Part shown: one piece after another, positions 7,101 through 7,545 of the stretch
Layout of the letters: each line of letters opens with the position of its first letter
How positions within the stretch are numbered: position 1 is the stretch's first letter
Source: Flavobacteriaceae bacterium
GTDB taxonomy: Bacteria > Bacteroidota > Bacteroidia > Flavobacteriales > Flavobacteriaceae
Assembly (NCBI GenBank): GCA_014239895.1
Contig: JAAZXZ010000059.1
Location: 1 to 7,545, forward strand
Reading direction: 5' to 3'
Length of the DNA: 7,545 nucleotides
Notes under the pieces: generated by a model
Told to the model about the DNA's origin: nothing
Databases searched by the model: none
The model's input: only the letters and a program-made list of their open reading frames with translations
Position numbers and translations under genes: made by a program

Positions 7101-7545
7101 ATAGTGAACGTGAATTAGCTAATGCATTATTTTTAGCAGGGTTTCAAGTTAAAGATATTCATATGACTGATCTCATTACGGGAAGAGAAAATTTAGAAGA
7201 TGTACAATTTATTGGAACAGTCGGAGGCTTTTCTAATTCTGATGTTTTGGGATCTGCAAAAGGATGGGCAGGAGCATTTTTATACAATGAAAAAGCAAAG
7301 GAATCAATTAATAATTTTATTTCTAGAAAAGACACCTTATCAATTGGTGTATGTAATGGCTGTCAACTTTTTATGGAATTAGAAGTTGTTAACCCAGATC
7401 ATGAAATTCATGGAAAAATGACTTTTAATGATTCAAATAAGCACGAAAGTGGATTTACCTCTGTAAATATTCAAAAAAATAATTCAATAATGATGTCATC
7501 ATTAGAGAATTGTAATTTAGGTGTATGGATAAGTCATGGTGAGGG
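4151..7545 (+). CDS. purL: phosphoribosylformylglycinamidine synthase, large single-chain form (3' end beyond window)
   Basis: PurL makes FGAM from FGAR, glutamine and ATP, the fourth step of de novo purine synthesis, in the cytoplasm. The frame runs from ATG 4151, directly after an in-frame TAA (4148-4150), to the window edge: 1131 complete codons without a stop. Full-length relatives have about 1,220-1,300 residues, so roughly 100 residues are missing to the right. Domains in order: PurS-like N-terminus (about 1-140); linker and first synthase half with SEHCRH (165-170), KAETHNFPT (245-253), GAATGSGGEIRD (260-271) and DHGAGGH (449-455); second half with TGKDSLSM (719-726) and DIGSGG (825-830); class I glutaminase domain from about 974 with GGFSNSDVLG (1025-1034) and nucleophile Cys1068 in GVCNGCQ. 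SHGE (1128-1131) ends the window, and the triad His/Glu (PHPE-type motif) lies beyond it. DHGAGGH and GGFSNSDVLG differ from enterobacterial DVGAGGL and GGFSYGDVLG and, from memory, fit Bacteroidota. Fused synthase and glutaminase domains mean separate PurS and PurQ are not needed. Confidence 0.97.
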   Translation, partial: MILFFDNRENIIFAVQTQKQLSNSDINKLSWLFGNSSLVDSDVIKSTYLGSRAVMVSPWSTNAVEMTQNMGINHINRIEKYVKIDQYFEGYDPMLFEKFTELNQSIFIINIDPEPINHIENIESYNESEGLSLSKEEVNYLLNVSNEIGRKLTDSEIFGFSQVNSEHCRHKIFNGKFIIDGKEMPNSLFKMIKETSKVNSNKIVSAYKDNVAFIKGPVVNQFSPTRSDIADYYKLKSFESVISLKAETHNFPTTVEPFNGAATGSGGEIRDRLAGGKGSIPMAGTAVYMTPYSRFNKYSWEKKIIKRDWLYQNPIDILIKASNGASDFGNKFGQPLICGSILTFENQENNDIQGYDKVIMLAGGIGYAKATDAIKENPKLGDRIIVMGGENYRIGMGGAAVSSADTGEFSSGIELNAIQRSNPEMQKRVANAIRGVIESEDNFIISIHDHGAGGHLNCLTELVENSGGIINIDKLPIGDSTLSFKEIVGNESQERMGLLVNEKKLEVLNTICERERAPIYDVGHVTDNGKFTIKSDKISTKAVDLKLKHFFGSSPTTIIEDVSFQKSYSELNYNSNDFYIHLKELFKLEAVGCKDWLTNKVDRCVGGKVAKQQCVGQLQLPLNNCGVIALDYNGNNGIATSIGHSPISGLIDPIAGSRNSVTEALTNIIWAPLKDNIAGISLSANWMWPCKNKGEDSRLYEAVLAISEFAIELGINIPTGKDSLSMTQKYNEREVSAPGTVIISAVSHCDDITRVVEPVFNSRFGNIYYINLSCDDYKLGGSSFAQILGEIGEKTPTIKDSNFIVNVFNTIQDLIRKDLIIAGHDIGSGGLITTIMEMCFADNNIAANIDLTSIGERDSIKLLFSENSGIVVQSKDESIEEILDNKRIDYCKIGSVTTEKKLLLKNHSDSYEIDIEKYRDYWYKTSMLLDKKQTANNLSEIRYINYKKQPLNFKFPTGFSGKKQVPLEIEYRPKAAVIREKGSNSERELANALFLAGFQVKDIHMTDLITGRENLEDVQFIGTVGGFSNSDVLGSAKGWAGAFLYNEKAKESINNFISRKDTLSIGVCNGCQLFMELEVVNPDHEIHGKMTFNDSNKHESGFTSVNIQKNNSIMMSSLENCNLGVWISHGE

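Noticed and set aside
7200..7382. Plus-strand open frame of 60 codons overlapping the glutaminase domain
   Set aside because: It is out of frame with purL, whose frame here carries the catalytic GVCNGCQ motif.
1..7545. A novel defence, mobile or biosynthetic system
   Set aside because: Every substantial coding frame falls into a well-known family, no repeats, integrase, transposase or toxin-antitoxin signs are present, and the gaps are short (138 and 111 bp).

Overview
This window looks like ordinary chromosomal housekeeping DNA from an AT-rich member of the Bacteroidota, most likely a flavobacterium-like (possibly marine) lineage. The evidence is the low G+C content (by eye about 30%), start codons without convincing Shine-Dalgarno sequences, two perfect matches to the Bacteroidota -7 promoter box (TAnnTTTG) just upstream of start codons, and protein sequence variants in PurL that I associate with this phylum. 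The lineage is an inference from these features; no marker RNA gene is present.

Layout. At the left edge, on the minus strand and cut by the window end, is a small putative lipoprotein with an NTF2/SnoaL-like domain (365 down to 1). A 138-bp divergent intergenic region (366-503) separates it from a plus-strand pair. The pair is a PgcA-type phosphoglucomutase/phosphomannomutase (504-2216) and a complete MsbA-like ABC half-exporter (2216-4039). The mutase stop codon and the exporter start codon overlap by one base (TAATG). A 111-bp gap (4040-4150) follows, holding an AU-rich hairpin just after the exporter stop and a -7 box. Then comes purL, the large single-chain FGAM synthase of de novo purine synthesis (4151 to the right edge). 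It is cut inside its C-terminal glutaminase domain.

How the genes relate. The mutase supplies sugar-1-phosphates that feed nucleotide-sugar and envelope polysaccharide synthesis. The exporter belongs to a family that flips lipids or exports hydrophobic compounds across the inner membrane. Their overlap suggests co-expression, and a shared envelope role is plausible but unproven. purL appears to be a separate transcription unit on the same strand with no obvious functional link to the pair.

I saw no mobile element, CRISPR array, tRNA, rRNA, riboswitch or defence-like gene cluster. I find no support for a previously undescribed system here. The most unusual non-coding signal is an 8-bp inverted repeat in the divergent intergenic region that could be an operator or a leader hairpin.
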